NCBI RefSeq assembly: GCF_900111175.1 | Contig: NZ_FOGI01000005.1 | Coordinates: 473,404-537,403, forward strand | Direction of reading: 5' to 3' | Source of the DNA: Actinokineospora terrae | GTDB lineage: Bacteria; Actinomycetota; Actinomycetes; Mycobacteriales; Pseudonocardiaceae | Length of the DNA stretch: 64,000 nt | Position numbers and translations under genes: made by a program | Shown here: positions 1 to 8,005 of the stretch, piece by piece | Layout: every line of letters starts with the position of its first letter | Position numbering within the stretch: the stretch's first letter is position 1 | Notes under the pieces: generated by a model | Databases searched by the model: none | The model's input: only the letters and a program-made list of their open reading frames with translations | What the model was told of the DNA's origin: nothing

Positions 1-579
1 GTGAAGAACAACCTGCAGACCGTGGCCGCGCTGCTGCGGTTGCAGTCGCGGCGCACCAGCAGCCCGGAGGCCAAGGAGGCACTGGCGGAGTCGGTGCGCC
101 GGGTCGCCGCGATCGCCATGGTGCACGAGACGCTGTCCACTTCGGTCGACGAGCGGGTCGACCTGGATGCCTTGGTGGACAAGGTGATCCCCGTCGTCGG
201 GGACGTCGCGGTCGCCGAGAGCCACGTGCAGGTGCGCAAGAGTGGACAGTTCGGGATAGTCGCCGCCGAGACCGCGACGCCGCTGGTGATGGTGCTGACC
301 GAGCTCATCCAGAACGCCGTGGAGCACGCCTTCCCGCCCGGCTCGTCCGGCGAGGTCGAGGTCTCGGCCACCCGCTCGGCCCGCTGGCTCGACGTCCTGG
401 TCGCCGACAACGGCCGCGGCCTGCCCCCCGGTTTCTCACTCGAACGGACCAACGGCCTGGGCCTGCAGATCGTCCGCACCCTCGTCGAATCCGAACTCCG
501 CGGCTCCCTGTCCCTGCGCCGCCGCCCCGAAACCGGTACGGAAGCCGTCCTCCGCGTACCCCTCTCCCACCGCCGCTAG
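1..579 (+). CDS. pdtaS: PdtaS-like sensor histidine kinase, C-terminal part (5' end outside window)
   Basis: The window opens inside this gene. The first codons read VKNNLQTVAALLRLQSRR, which is the dimerisation helix of HisKA_2 kinases just after the phospho-accepting His, so the His and the sensor domains lie upstream. The HATPase is complete: N box NAVEHAF, G1 DNGRGLP, G2 GLGLQIV. The likely role is a cytosolic kinase that phosphorylates a PdtaR-type antiterminator. It is convergent with whiB1, the arrangement I recall in mycobacteria. The GTG at position 1 is an internal Val codon, not a real start. The family assignment is firm; the orthologue name rests on motif and synteny. Confidence 0.85.
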   Translation: MKNNLQTVAALLRLQSRRTSSPEAKEALAESVRRVAAIAMVHETLSTSVDERVDLDALVDKVIPVVGDVAVAESHVQVRKSGQFGIVAAETATPLVMVLTELIQNAVEHAFPPGSSGEVEVSATRSARWLDVLVADNGRGLPPGFSLERTNGLGLQIVRTLVESELRGSLSLRRRPETGTEAVLRVPLSHRR

Positions 580-755
580 CCCCTTTGACGAATTTCGCCA
601 ACCCCCAACATTCCTCGCCAATCAAGCGAATTGGCAAAGTGTCAGCAAAGACCCATCAACAAACCCAATAGGTTCCCGCTATACCTGTTAATGAACACCC
701 ACCCCTGGCGCCAAGTACTCAGCCAATGACAACTCACCCACACATCGGCGACTCA

Positions 756-815
756 AGCCGGGGGGTCCGGGGGGCGAAGCCCTCCCGGCTGGGGGCGTGG
801 GGGCTCGGCCCCCAC
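756..815. repeat. Two G/C-rich intergenic hairpins (GGGGGC-TCG-GCCCCC family)
   Basis: The first stem pairs AGCCGGG at 756-762 with CCCGGCT at 784-790. The second pairs GTGGGGGC at 797-804 with GCCCCCAC at 808-815 around a TCG loop. The same core and loop recur on the opposite strand at 57133-57151. They lie between convergent pdtaS and whiB1. The rest of 580-878 holds only a weak 6-bp stem at 617-635 (GCCAAT/ATTGGC) after pdtaS and no plausible gene. Confidence 0.6.
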
Positions 816-829
816 ACAACACAGAGAAC

Positions 830-862
830 GACCCCTGTCTGCGCTTTCCGCAGACAGGGGTC
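830..862 (-). terminator. Terminator of whiB1
   Basis: A perfect 14-bp stem, GACCCCTGTCTGCG (830-843) against 849-862, encloses a 5-base loop and ends 17 bases before the whiB1 stop codon. Read on the minus strand it is followed by a T-rich stretch (GTTCTCTGTGTTGT), so it works as an intrinsic terminator for whiB1. Confidence 0.85.
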
Positions 863-878
863 GCCCAGTGTCGTTCGC

Positions 879-1133
879 TCAGGCGTTGCTGCGTGCCCGT
901 GTGCGAGCGTTGCGGCGCTTCAGCGCGCGGCGCTCGTCCTCACTCATACCGCCCCAAACGCCAGCGTCCTGGCCGCTCTCGAGCGCCCATGACAGGCAGT
1001 TGGAAGCGACGGGGCAGCGGTGGCAAACGGCCTTCGCCTCGGAGACCTGCAGGATCGCAGGACCGCTGGTTCCCACCGGGAAGAACAGCTCGGGGTCCTC
1101 GTCACGGCAGGCCGCGCGGTGGCGCCAGTCCAT
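879..1133 (-). CDS. whiB1: WhiB1-type iron-sulfur transcriptional regulator
   Basis: 84 residues, the usual WhiB1 length. The four cluster ligands are Cys9, Cys37, Cys40 and Cys46 (C-x27-C-x2-C-x5-C), followed by the turn GVWGGMSEDER and a basic C-terminal tail rich in Arg. In mycobacteria WhiB1 is an essential [4Fe-4S], NO-sensitive partner of the primary sigma factor. The start is the ATG that gives the canonical N-terminus MDWRHRAACRDEDPELFF. Two CRP-type palindromes lie 68 and 117 bases upstream, and a strong hairpin ends the gene. Neighbours (pdtaS, lipid kinase) match the mycobacterial locus, which supports orthology to WhiB1 rather than another Wbl. Confidence 0.95.
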   Translation of the reverse strand: MDWRHRAACRDEDPELFFPVGTSGPAILQVSEAKAVCHRCPVASNCLSWALESGQDAGVWGGMSEDERRALKRRNARTRARSNA

Positions 1134-1200
1134 TTCTACGTGCTCCTCGCTCGGGCGCGGTTGGACGCGCCTCTAGTCGTGATCCGGTCGTCGGGGTGCT

Positions 1201-1216
1201 TGTGAATGCTTTCACG
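1201..1216 (-). promoter_or_regulatory. CRP-type binding site 1 upstream of whiB1
   Basis: TGTGAATGCTTTCACG fits the CRP/Cmr consensus TGTGA-N6-TCAC in both arms. It lies 68 bases upstream of the whiB1 start codon on the transcribed side. Mycobacterial whiB1 is known to be controlled by the cAMP receptor protein through two sites. Confidence 0.7.
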
Positions 1217-1249
1217 AACGCGGGAGATGTCAAGGGTTGTTCTCCGCCC

Positions 1250-1265
1250 GGTGAGTGAACTCACC
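1250..1265 (-). promoter_or_regulatory. CRP-type binding site 2 upstream of whiB1
   Basis: GGTGAGTGAACTCACC is a perfect palindrome with the GTGA-N6-TCAC core of a CRP-family site. Its centre is 49 bases upstream of site 1, so the two sites are tandem in the whiB1 promoter region. Confidence 0.6.
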
Positions 1266-1398
1266 CGAAAGTGACAGGTCAGCGGCCTGTCGATGCGGAG
1301 CGCAACGATTTGATCACGTCGCAGTGCGCTCACGCCGTACGTCCGGGGGCGGTGTCCCCACCCGGTCGGGCGGTGCCGTCACCACTCCGCATTGTGGT

Positions 1399-2328
1399 CT
1401 AGACCACAGCGACCGACAGTGCGGACGGGACGGACACGAACTCCACTCGCGTGCGCTCGCCGATGAGGTCGCCGTCGCACTGCAACCGCACCGGCTCCGG
1501 CGCGCTGACCACGATCCTCGAAACGTTGTCCCGGCGCACCAGGTTTTTCCCGCGCTGCACACCCTTGTCGCTGAGCGCCTGGCGGAAGTGGCGCAGCACA
1601 GTCGGCACGCCCAGGGTGCGCAGCCCGAACATGCCGAGCCCGGTCTCGAACCCGCAGCCCGGGTTGAGGTGGATCGGGCGCGCGCCGAGGTAGGTCCACG
1701 GGTCGGTGTTGGAGACGAAGGCCAGCCGCAGTCCGGTGATCGGGTCCTCGCCGGGCAGCTGCACGGTCAGGTCCGGGCGGCTGTGCCCCGGCCGGGCGTA
1801 GCGCGCGATCGCGACCCGGGCGTACAACGACGGGCTGGCCCGCTTGCCGCGCCTGCGGTCCACGCCCGCGACCACATCTGCGTCCCAGCCCATGCCCGCG
1901 TTGAAGGTGAACCACCGCCGCGACGGCCCGGACTCGACCAGCCCCAGCCCGACCCGGCGGCTGAGACCCTGCTCGATCGCCTGCAACAGCACGTGCGTCG
2001 CCTCGACCGGGTTGCGCGGCAGTCCGAGCGCGCGGGCGAACACGTTCGCCGAACCCCCTGGCACCACGCCGAGCATCGGCACCGCGCCGGACGGGCCCGC
2101 GGCGAGCAGCCCGTTGACGACCTCGTTGACCGTGCCGTCGCCACCGTGCGCGACCACCAGGTCGGCGCCGTCCACCGCGGCCTGCGCGGCGGCGGTGAGG
2201 GCGTGCCCCCGGTAGTCGGTCTCGACGACCTCCAGCTTCACCTGGCTGGCCAGAGCGTGCGCCAGCACGTCCCGACCCGCCGGGGTGGTGGCGGTCGCCT
2301 GCGGGTTCACCACGAGGACAGCGCGCAT
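1399..2328 (-). CDS. Diacylglycerol/lipid kinase family protein
   Basis: 309 residues with the DAGK catalytic fold. It opens with MRAVLVVNPQAT, followed by the nucleotide loop HGGDGTVNEVVNG near residue 70 and the glycine motif PGGSANVFARALG near residue 100. The C-terminal half is the beta-rich LCB5/YegS-type domain, with LQCDGDLIG near the end. The likely reaction is ATP-dependent phosphorylation of a lipid alcohol such as diacylglycerol at the inner membrane face. The ATG at 2328 gives the family's N-terminus; the open frame runs on upstream without family resemblance. There is no strong Shine-Dalgarno, so the transcript may be leaderless. It is the next gene upstream of whiB1 on the same strand, as I recall for M. 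tuberculosis Rv3218. Confidence 0.88.
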   Translation of the reverse strand: MRAVLVVNPQATATTPAGRDVLAHALASQVKLEVVETDYRGHALTAAAQAAVDGADLVVAHGGDGTVNEVVNGLLAAGPSGAVPMLGVVPGGSANVFARALGLPRNPVEATHVLLQAIEQGLSRRVGLGLVESGPSRRWFTFNAGMGWDADVVAGVDRRRGKRASPSLYARVAIARYARPGHSRPDLTVQLPGEDPITGLRLAFVSNTDPWTYLGARPIHLNPGCGFETGLGMFGLRTLGVPTVLRHFRQALSDKGVQRGKNLVRRDNVSRIVVSAPEPVRLQCDGDLIGERTRVEFVSVPSALSVAVV

Positions 2329-2613
2329 TACCCGAGCGTAAGCGAGGTGGACCGGATTCCCGACCGCCCTGTGGTGAGAGACGGCACACGCCCGCCGTCG
2401 GCAACGCCCCTTCCCGTCCGCGTCGACCTCAGGCTCGGCAGGTGCACCCAGACGACCGTCTGTCCCGTCGATCCGCGAGGAGCTGACACCCCAGATCTTC
2501 CCTCGCCCGCTCGCGCCAGACGACCGGCCGTCCGGGTGGCGATAGCATCGACGGCGTGCACGCAGGGTCACCGCGCGCCAGTCACCGCCGCCGACGACTC
2601 GGGAAGGCCGCCC

Positions 2614-3012
2614 GTGCGACTGTCCTCCACCGCCCCCCGCACCGTGCTCGCCGCGGGCGCGCTCGTCGGCCTGCAAGGGCTCGTCGCGCTCGTGTTCACC
2701 GTGCTGCTGCTGGTCAGGGGCCTGTCCGGCGACTCCGAGCTGGGTACGAACGTCTTCGGTGAGGCGGCGTACTTCGCGGTACTCGCGGCCGGGGTGCTCG
2801 CCTGCGCTGGCGGGCTGCTGATCGGCAAGACGTGGGCGCGCAGCCCGTCGGTGGTGCTGCAGGTCCTGCTGCTCGGGGTCGCCTGGTACGCGATCGGGCC
2901 GTCCGGGCGGCCGCTCTACGGGGTGCCGGTCGCGGTGCTGTCGCTGGTGACCCTCGTCCTGCTGTTCCGGCCCGCGACCAACCTGTGGGCGCAGGGGGAG
3001 GAGCCGCAGTGA
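2614..3012 (+). CDS. Small integral membrane protein
   Basis: 132 residues with four hydrophobic segments: ALVGLQGLVALVFTVLLLV, YFAVLAAGVLACAGGLL, VVLQVLLLGVAWYAI and VPVAVLSLVTLVLLF. It starts at GTG behind GGGAAGG (2601-2607). Its TGA overlaps the GTG of the following acetyltransferase by four bases, so the two are translationally coupled. It corresponds by position to the mycobacterial integral membrane protein of this locus. No catalytic motif is visible and the function is unknown. Confidence 0.75.
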   Translation: MRLSSTAPRTVLAAGALVGLQGLVALVFTVLLLVRGLSGDSELGTNVFGEAAYFAVLAAGVLACAGGLLIGKTWARSPSVVLQVLLLGVAWYAIGPSGRPLYGVPVAVLSLVTLVLLFRPATNLWAQGEEPQ

Positions 3013-3488
3013 TCACCGTCCGGCTGGCCGACGCGGCCGACTGGGAGCGGATCTGGCCGATCTGGCACGGCGTCGTCGCCGCGGGCACGACGTACATGTG
3101 GGACCCGGCCACCCGGTACGAGCAGGCCCGCGCGCTGTGGATGTCCGGCGAGGTCTTCGTCGCGGTCGAGGGCGACGAGGTGGTCGGCACGGCGCTGCTC
3201 AAGCCCAACCAGCCCGGCCTCGGCGACCACGTCGCCAACGCGGGCTTCATGGTCGACCCGTCCCGCGCGGGCAGGGGCATCGGCCGCGCACTGGCCACGG
3301 CGGTCCTGGACCACGCCCGCTCCGGCGGCTACACCGGCATGCAGTTCAACGCGGTCATCTCCACCAACACCGGGGCGGTGGCCCTGTGGCGCTCCCTCGG
3401 CTTCGAGGTCGTCGCCACCATCCCCGGCGGGTTCCGGCACGCGACCCTGGGCCGCGTGCCGATCCACATCATGTACCGAGATCTGTGA
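3009..3488 (+). CDS. GNAT N-acetyltransferase
   Basis: 159 residues. The acetyl-CoA loop is in PSRAGRGIGRALATAVLDHA near residues 83-102, preceded by the strand NAGFMVDP and followed by NTGAVALWRSLGFEVV, the usual GNAT motif B. The substrate is unknown. The N-terminus (ITVRLADAADWERIWPIW) resembles actinobacterial L-amino-acid or small-molecule acetyltransferases. It starts at GTG in a 4-base overlap with the membrane protein. Its last 20 bases overlap the convergent acetyltransferase gene on the other strand. Confidence 0.85.
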   Translation: MITVRLADAADWERIWPIWHGVVAAGTTYMWDPATRYEQARALWMSGEVFVAVEGDEVVGTALLKPNQPGLGDHVANAGFMVDPSRAGRGIGRALATAVLDHARSGGYTGMQFNAVISTNTGAVALWRSLGFEVVATIPGGFRHATLGRVPIHIMYRDL

Positions 3489-3939
3489 GCGCCTGGTCGG
3501 TGAGCCGGAAGACGGTCCACTCGTCCATCGGGACCGCCCCCAGGGACTTGTAGAAGCCGATGGCGGGCTCGTTCCAGTCGAGCACCGACCACTCCAGCCG
3601 CTGGTAGCCCTTGTCAACGCACTCCTGGGCGAGGGCCTGCAGCAGCGACTTGCCCAGGCCGTGCCCGCGCATGCCCGGGGTGACGTAGAGGTCTTCGAGG
3701 TAGATGCCGTGCGTCCCGCGCCAGGTGGAGAAGTTGAGGAACCACAACGCACAGCCTGCTATTTGACCGTCCACTTCGGCCACATGCCCGAAGAGCGCCG
3801 GGGTGTCGCCGAAGAGCGACCGGTGCAGCTGCTCGGCGGTGAGGTGGCACTCGTGCCGCGCGCGCTCGTACTCGGCCAACTCGTAGACGAGACCGACGAT
3901 GCTGTCTACATCGGACTCCTGTACCCGCCGGATGGTCAA
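3469..3939 (-). CDS. GNAT N-acetyltransferase, SSAT/thialysine type
   Basis: 156 residues. The motif FSTWRGTHGIYLEDLYVTP leads into the acetyl-CoA loop GMRGHGLGKSLL, then DWNEPAIGFYKSLGA. This layout is typical of the spermidine/spermine or thialysine acetyltransferase subgroup, which acetylates primary amines with acetyl-CoA in the cytoplasm. The actual substrate cannot be read from sequence. It overlaps the upstream phosphatase gene by four bases (ATGA), so both are read from one transcript. Confidence 0.85.
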   Translation of the reverse strand: MTIRRVQESDVDSIVGLVYELAEYERARHECHLTAEQLHRSLFGDTPALFGHVAEVDGQIAGCALWFLNFSTWRGTHGIYLEDLYVTPGMRGHGLGKSLLQALAQECVDKGYQRLEWSVLDWNEPAIGFYKSLGAVPMDEWTVFRLTDQALTDLGT

Positions 3940-4472
3940 GACGTGGCTCCTACTCTGGCGATCTGGGGTGACTCCCGCTCGTGGTCGAGCACGGTGAAGG
4001 TAGCCGGGTCATGTCGGAAGTGGACACCGAACCCCGCCGTCTGCCCGATCCACACCGCCGCCAACACCCGGCTGAAGTGCCCGTGACCCACGAGGATCAC
4101 ATTGTCGGCGTTCGCGAGCACCCGCCGCGCGCGCTCGGTGACCTGCTCAGCGGTCTCCCCGTTGGGGCAGGGATGCGTCCAGACGGTCCACCCGGGCACG
4201 GTCTCCCGGATCTGCGGGGTGGTGAGCCCTTCGTAGTCGCCGTAATCCCACTCGGCCAGGTCCTCGGTGACCTCGGTGACCGTGAGCCCAGCCAACTCAG
4301 CCGTGTCCAGAGCCCTAGACCTAGGACTACTGACCACAGGAAGATCCCGCGGCAACCGAACCCCCTTGGCCCTGGCCCGCCCAGCCTCCGTAAGCCGCAC
4401 ATCCGTCCGCCCGGTATGCCTGCCCGTGTCCGACCACTCAGTAGCCCCGTGCCGCAACAGGTACACGCTCAT
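3936..4472 (-). CDS. Histidine phosphatase family protein
   Basis: 178 residues. The phosphoacceptor is in LLRHGATEWS (RHG, His near residue 8) and the second catalytic His is in ILVGHGHFSRVL near residue 128. SSPRSRALDTAELAG supplies the conserved Arg and EWDYGDYEG the acidic region, as in acid phosphatases of the branch. It corresponds by position to M. tuberculosis Rv3214 (gpm2), reported to be an acid phosphatase rather than a glycolytic mutase. I infer a small phosphomonoesterase. Confidence 0.88.
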   Translation of the reverse strand: MSVYLLRHGATEWSDTGRHTGRTDVRLTEAGRARAKGVRLPRDLPVVSSPRSRALDTAELAGLTVTEVTEDLAEWDYGDYEGLTTPQIRETVPGWTVWTHPCPNGETAEQVTERARRVLANADNVILVGHGHFSRVLAAVWIGQTAGFGVHFRHDPATFTVLDHERESPQIARVGATS

Positions 4473-5129
4473 ACCCGCGATCTAACCCCACACCCCCCAC
4501 CCACGCCGCCACAACCACCCCAGGTCCCGCCCCCGCCCCACTCGGACCTGGACGGCAGCAGCCCATCGGCACCCCCGCCGAACGACGGACTCGTGACTGC
4601 CACACTCGCGGGCCTTGCCCTCGGCAACCGCGCACAACAGCCCGCCCACCATTCCCGCGCGCCACGACACCCGACTCGCGAATAGATGGGTGTAAACGAC
4701 GAACCCCGAATCACCACCCCGCACCCACCGCCCCGGAAACCGCCGCTTAGGCTCATTAGCCATCGGCGGAAACCCGGCTACTGCCGCTCCACACCCCATC
4801 CCCACCCACCCCGCATCCTCCACATCCATCTGATCGCCGCCCAATCAACATCGGCCCCGACACGCGCGGCCACATTGAGTCGAGAGCCACCGAAGGATGC
4901 GTGATGAGTTGCTCAAGACCAGTTACCACCGGGCACCTGCGCGTGATGCTGGCAATAATGTGATCGCCCCGCCTTCCACCGCAATGCCGCACTGGTCGCC
5001 GCCGAGTAGCTCACGTCACCAAGCCGCCGCGTCCATCGCCAGTTACCGGTGCTCGATCCAGCCGTCCCCTCCGACCACGCCATCACCCACCGCGAGTGCC
5101 CAGGTCGTGAGCGCTGTGCGCTGGTAACG
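4473..5129. other. Gene-poor intergenic stretch
   Basis: No frame here shows a recognisable family, and the open frames are short and conflicting. One stem-loop stands out: CCGCCG (4740-4745) pairs with CGGCGG (4764-4769) and an inner GGCT/AGCC stem closes the same hairpin. The stretch probably contains the promoter of the minus-strand phosphatase operon and decayed sequence upstream of the pentapeptide remnant. Confidence 0.5.
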
Positions 5130-5423
5130 GTGATCAACCGGTGGGCGAGTGTGTCGGTATGTGGGAGTGCGCAGCAGATCCTGGTGCGCCATCTGAGCGG
5201 CGGGGTCCCGCAGGACCAGCGGAAGTGGCGTTGCTGGGGCGAGGACGGCACCACGTTCCACCTCGACCTGTCCGGGGCGGTGCTGATCTCGCTGACGATG
5301 TCCTATTGCGACGTGGACGGCGCCAACTTCTCCCGGTGCGAGTTCTACGGCAACACGGTGTTCGAGGGCTCACCCGCCCGGCGGGCTAGTTCCCGCGCGG
5401 GATGTGCACCGGCCCGAGCTTGA
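5130..5423 (+). pseudogene. Fragment of a pentapeptide-repeat protein
   Basis: The frame encodes FHLDLSGAVLISLTMSYCDV followed by DGANFSRCEFYGNTVFEG, i.e. a few turns of the A(D/N)LSG pentapeptide helix, then breaks down into unrelated residues (SPARRASSRAG). Full proteins of this kind carry many more repeats. There is no convincing start or Shine-Dalgarno upstream. The 3' end runs into the convergent GGDEF-EAL gene. Best read as a truncated remnant. Confidence 0.5.
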
Positions 5424-7944
5424 GGATCTCCCGGAACTCCTTGGCAGGCAACGGCTTCGACAGCAGCCACCCCTGGTAGGCGTCCACGCCGACCCCGCGC
5501 AGCACGTGGAACTGGGTCGCGTTCTCCACGCCCTCCGCCACGCAACTGCGCCCCATCGCCCGCGCCATGTCCACCAACGCGCGCGCGACGGCGAAGTCCG
5601 AGGCGTCCGTGGCCACCCCGGACACGAAGCGGCGGTCGATCTTGATGATCTGGGCGGGCAGTTCCTTGAGCCTGGCCAGCGACGAGTACCCGGTGCCGAA
5701 GTCGTCCACCGCGAACCGGACGCCGCGCTCGACCAGTTCCGCCATGGCCTCCCGGCTGCGCGAGGGCAGGTCGATCAGGCTCGTCTCCACCAGTTCCAGC
5801 ACGACCCGGTCCCACGCGATCCCGGTCGCGGCGACGGTCGCGGACACCACGTCGACGAACTCCGGGTCGCCGGGGACCAGACCGGCCAGGTTGACCGCGA
5901 TGCCGACGCCGCCGCCGAGGATGCCGCCGCACAGCTGCGGCCACTCGGCCGCCTCGATGAACGCCGCGCGCAGCACCCAGCGGTCCAGCTCGCCGAGCAG
6001 GTCGCCCTGCTCGGCCACCGGCAGGAAGTCGCCCGGGTACAGCAAACCCCGCTCGGGGTGCGGCCAGCGGACGAGGGCCTCGGCGGAGAGCACGGTGCCG
6101 TCCGGGCCGACGACCGGCTGGTAGTGCAGGACCAGCTGGTCGTTCATGATCGCCTCGCGGAGCTGGCCCTCCAGCAGCATCTGGCTGTTGGCCGAGGCGA
6201 TCAGCTTGTCCGAGGCGATGGACACCCGGCCGGTGCCGCGGGCCTTGGCGGCGAACATGGCGGCGTCGGCGTAGCGCAGCAGGTCGGCGCCGCTGGTCTC
6301 CGGGCCGCTCGGCACGGCCGCGCCGATGCAGGCGGAGACCCGCAACAACTGGTCACGGACCGGCACCGCGGTGCGCAGCAGGCTGGCCACCTGGTTGGCC
6401 AGCGCCTCGACCCCGCCCGCCTCCTCCACATCGGAGCAGATGATCACGTACTCGTCGCCGGACATCCGCGCCACCGTGCAGCTGGGCGGCAGGCCGCGCT
6501 CCAACCGCCTGGCCAGCGCCGTGATCAGCTCGTCGCCGACGTCGTGGCCGAGCGAGTCGTTGACCCGCTTGAAGTTGTCCACATCGCAGAACAGCAGCGC
6601 GATCCGCTCGTAGTCGCGCCCGCCGAGCAGCTTGCCCAGCAGCTCCTTGACCGCCGCGCGGCCGGGCAGCCCGGTCAGCTCGTCGTGCGTCGCCTGGTAC
6701 CGCAGGCGCTCCGCGGCCCGGCGGCGGTCGGTGACGTCGGCGAACACGACCAGCCAGAACCGCTGGCCGTCGTCGGCGACCGACACCGTGGCGTTGAGCT
6801 CGCAGTAGACCGGCTTGCCGGTGGCCGTCACCAGGACCCGCTGGCCGCTGTGGAACGACTGCGACTCCCGGCCGCGGCGGCCGTCCCGGTCATCCGGGTG
6901 GGTGAGCTGCTCGGCGGTCATCCCGCGCAGCCGCTCCAGGTCCAGGCCCAGCAGCGAGCACAGCGCGTCGTTCGCGTCGACCAGCCGCTCCGAGTCGTCG
7001 AACAGGGCGATGCCGACCGGCGTTATGGCGACCAGGTCGGTGAACCGCTTGCTGGAGCGCTGCATCCTGGTCTCGGTGGAGCGCTGCTCGGTGACGTCCT
7101 GCGCGGTGCCGATCATGATGCCGCGGTCGCTGTCGGTACCGGCCGACTCGCCGCGCACCCGGAACACCCTGCGCTTGCCGTCCGGCCGGATCACCCGGTG
7201 CTCGCACTCGACCGGGCGCCGCGTGCCCGCCAGCTCCTGCCAGCGCTGGTCGACCCAGCTGCGGTCGTCCGGGTGCACCAGCTGCAGGTAGTCCCGGTAG
7301 GTGATCTTGCTGCCCGCCTCGACGCCGAACAGCTCGTAGAGCATCGACGACCACAGGCACTCGCCGGTGACGGTGTTCCACTCCCAGGTGCCCAGCCTGG
7401 CCACCCGCTGCGCCTCGCGGAACAGCCGCCCGTCCTGGCTCAGCTGCCGCTCCAGCGCGCGGAAGCGGGTGAAGTCCTGCACGGTGCCGTGCACCCGGAC
7501 CACACGCCCGCCCGACTCGAACTCCGGGCGGGCGCGGACCAGGTAGGACCGCTGGCCGGTGTCGTCGCGGACCTCGAGCTCCAGCGGCTGCGACGAGCGG
7601 CGCGCCCGCAGCGCGACCTGGAAGTCGTCGAGCACGGGCAGGTCCTCGGGGTGCACCAGGGCGAGCAGGTCGGTCAGCGTGGCGCGCGCGGGCAACCCGC
7701 ACAGGCTCCGCAGCCCCTCGGACAGGTAGGCCTGACCGGTGCGCACGTCGAGCGTCCAGCTGCCCATCCGCGCGATGCGCTGGGCCTCCAGCAGCAGGGC
7801 GCGCTCCACCGCCGGGTCGTCGGCAGGCCCGGCGGCATCCGGTCTCGCCAGGTCGGGCGCGAGCACCCGACCGGCGTCGCCGTCGAACCCGCCTGGTGGC
7901 AGCGCGACCCCGGGGAGTCCGGCGCGCACGACATGCTCGGCCAC
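5386..7944 (-). CDS. [17 protein letters not shown] cyclic-di-GMP protein
   Basis: 852 residues. Three PAS domains occupy about residues 35-160, 165-290 and 300-415, the first two ending in the PAC-like GTVQDFTRF and GTAQDVTEQ. The GGDEF domain (about 420-585) has SGDEY in place of GGDEF, a variant that can still be active, with LFCDVDNFKRVND before it. The EAL domain (about 600-850) keeps EAL in AEALVRW, the DDFGTGYSS loop, IKIDRRF, AEGVE and QGWLLSKP, so phosphodiesterase activity is likely. I chose the GTG at 7944 because GGAGGG lies 8 bases before it; an in-frame GTG at 7983 would add 13 residues. No transmembrane segment is seen, so it is probably cytosolic. Confidence 0.9.
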   Translation of the reverse strand: MAEHVVRAGLPGVALPPGGFDGDAGRVLAPDLARPDAAGPADDPAVERALLLEAQRIARMGSWTLDVRTGQAYLSEGLRSLCGLPARATLTDLLALVHPEDLPVLDDFQVALRARRSSQPLELEVRDDTGQRSYLVRARPEFESGGRVVRVHGTVQDFTRFRALERQLSQDGRLFREAQRVARLGTWEWNTVTGECLWSSMLYELFGVEAGSKITYRDYLQLVHPDDRSWVDQRWQELAGTRRPVECEHRVIRPDGKRRVFRVRGESAGTDSDRGIMIGTAQDVTEQRSTETRMQRSSKRFTDLVAITPVGIALFDDSERLVDANDALCSLLGLDLERLRGMTAEQLTHPDDRDGRRGRESQSFHSGQRVLVTATGKPVYCELNATVSVADDGQRFWLVVFADVTDRRRAAERLRYQATHDELTGLPGRAAVKELLGKLLGGRDYERIALLFCDVDNFKRVNDSLGHDVGDELITALARRLERGLPPSCTVARMSGDEYVIICSDVEEAGGVEALANQVASLLRTAVPVRDQLLRVSACIGAAVPSGPETSGADLLRYADAAMFAAKARGTGRVSIASDKLIASANSQMLLEGQLREAIMNDQLVLHYQPVVGPDGTVLSAEALVRWPHPERGLLYPGDFLPVAEQGDLLGELDRWVLRAAFIEAAEWPQLCGGILGGGVGIAVNLAGLVPGDPEFVDVVSATVAATGIAWDRVVLELVETSLIDLPSRSREAMAELVERGVRFAVDDFGTGYSSLARLKELPAQIIKIDRRFVSGVATDASDFAVARALVDMARAMGRSCVAEGVENATQFHVLRGVGVDAYQGWLLSKPLPAKEFREILKLGPVHIPRGN

Positions 7945-8005
7945 GGCGCGTTCCCTCCACCCTCGAGTAGGCGGGTGGGGCACCTGCCGAGCATCCCGCC
8001 GGCTC

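Noticed and set aside
1255..2613. Plus-strand frame running across the lipid kinase into the small membrane protein
   Set aside because: The part before 2614 is antisense to the DAG kinase and Arg/His-rich; only the C-terminal 132 residues from GTG 2614 look real.
5386..7944. SGDEY as proof that the GGDEF domain is inactive
   Set aside because: SGDEF/SGDEY variants are found in active cyclases, so activity cannot be excluded from sequence.
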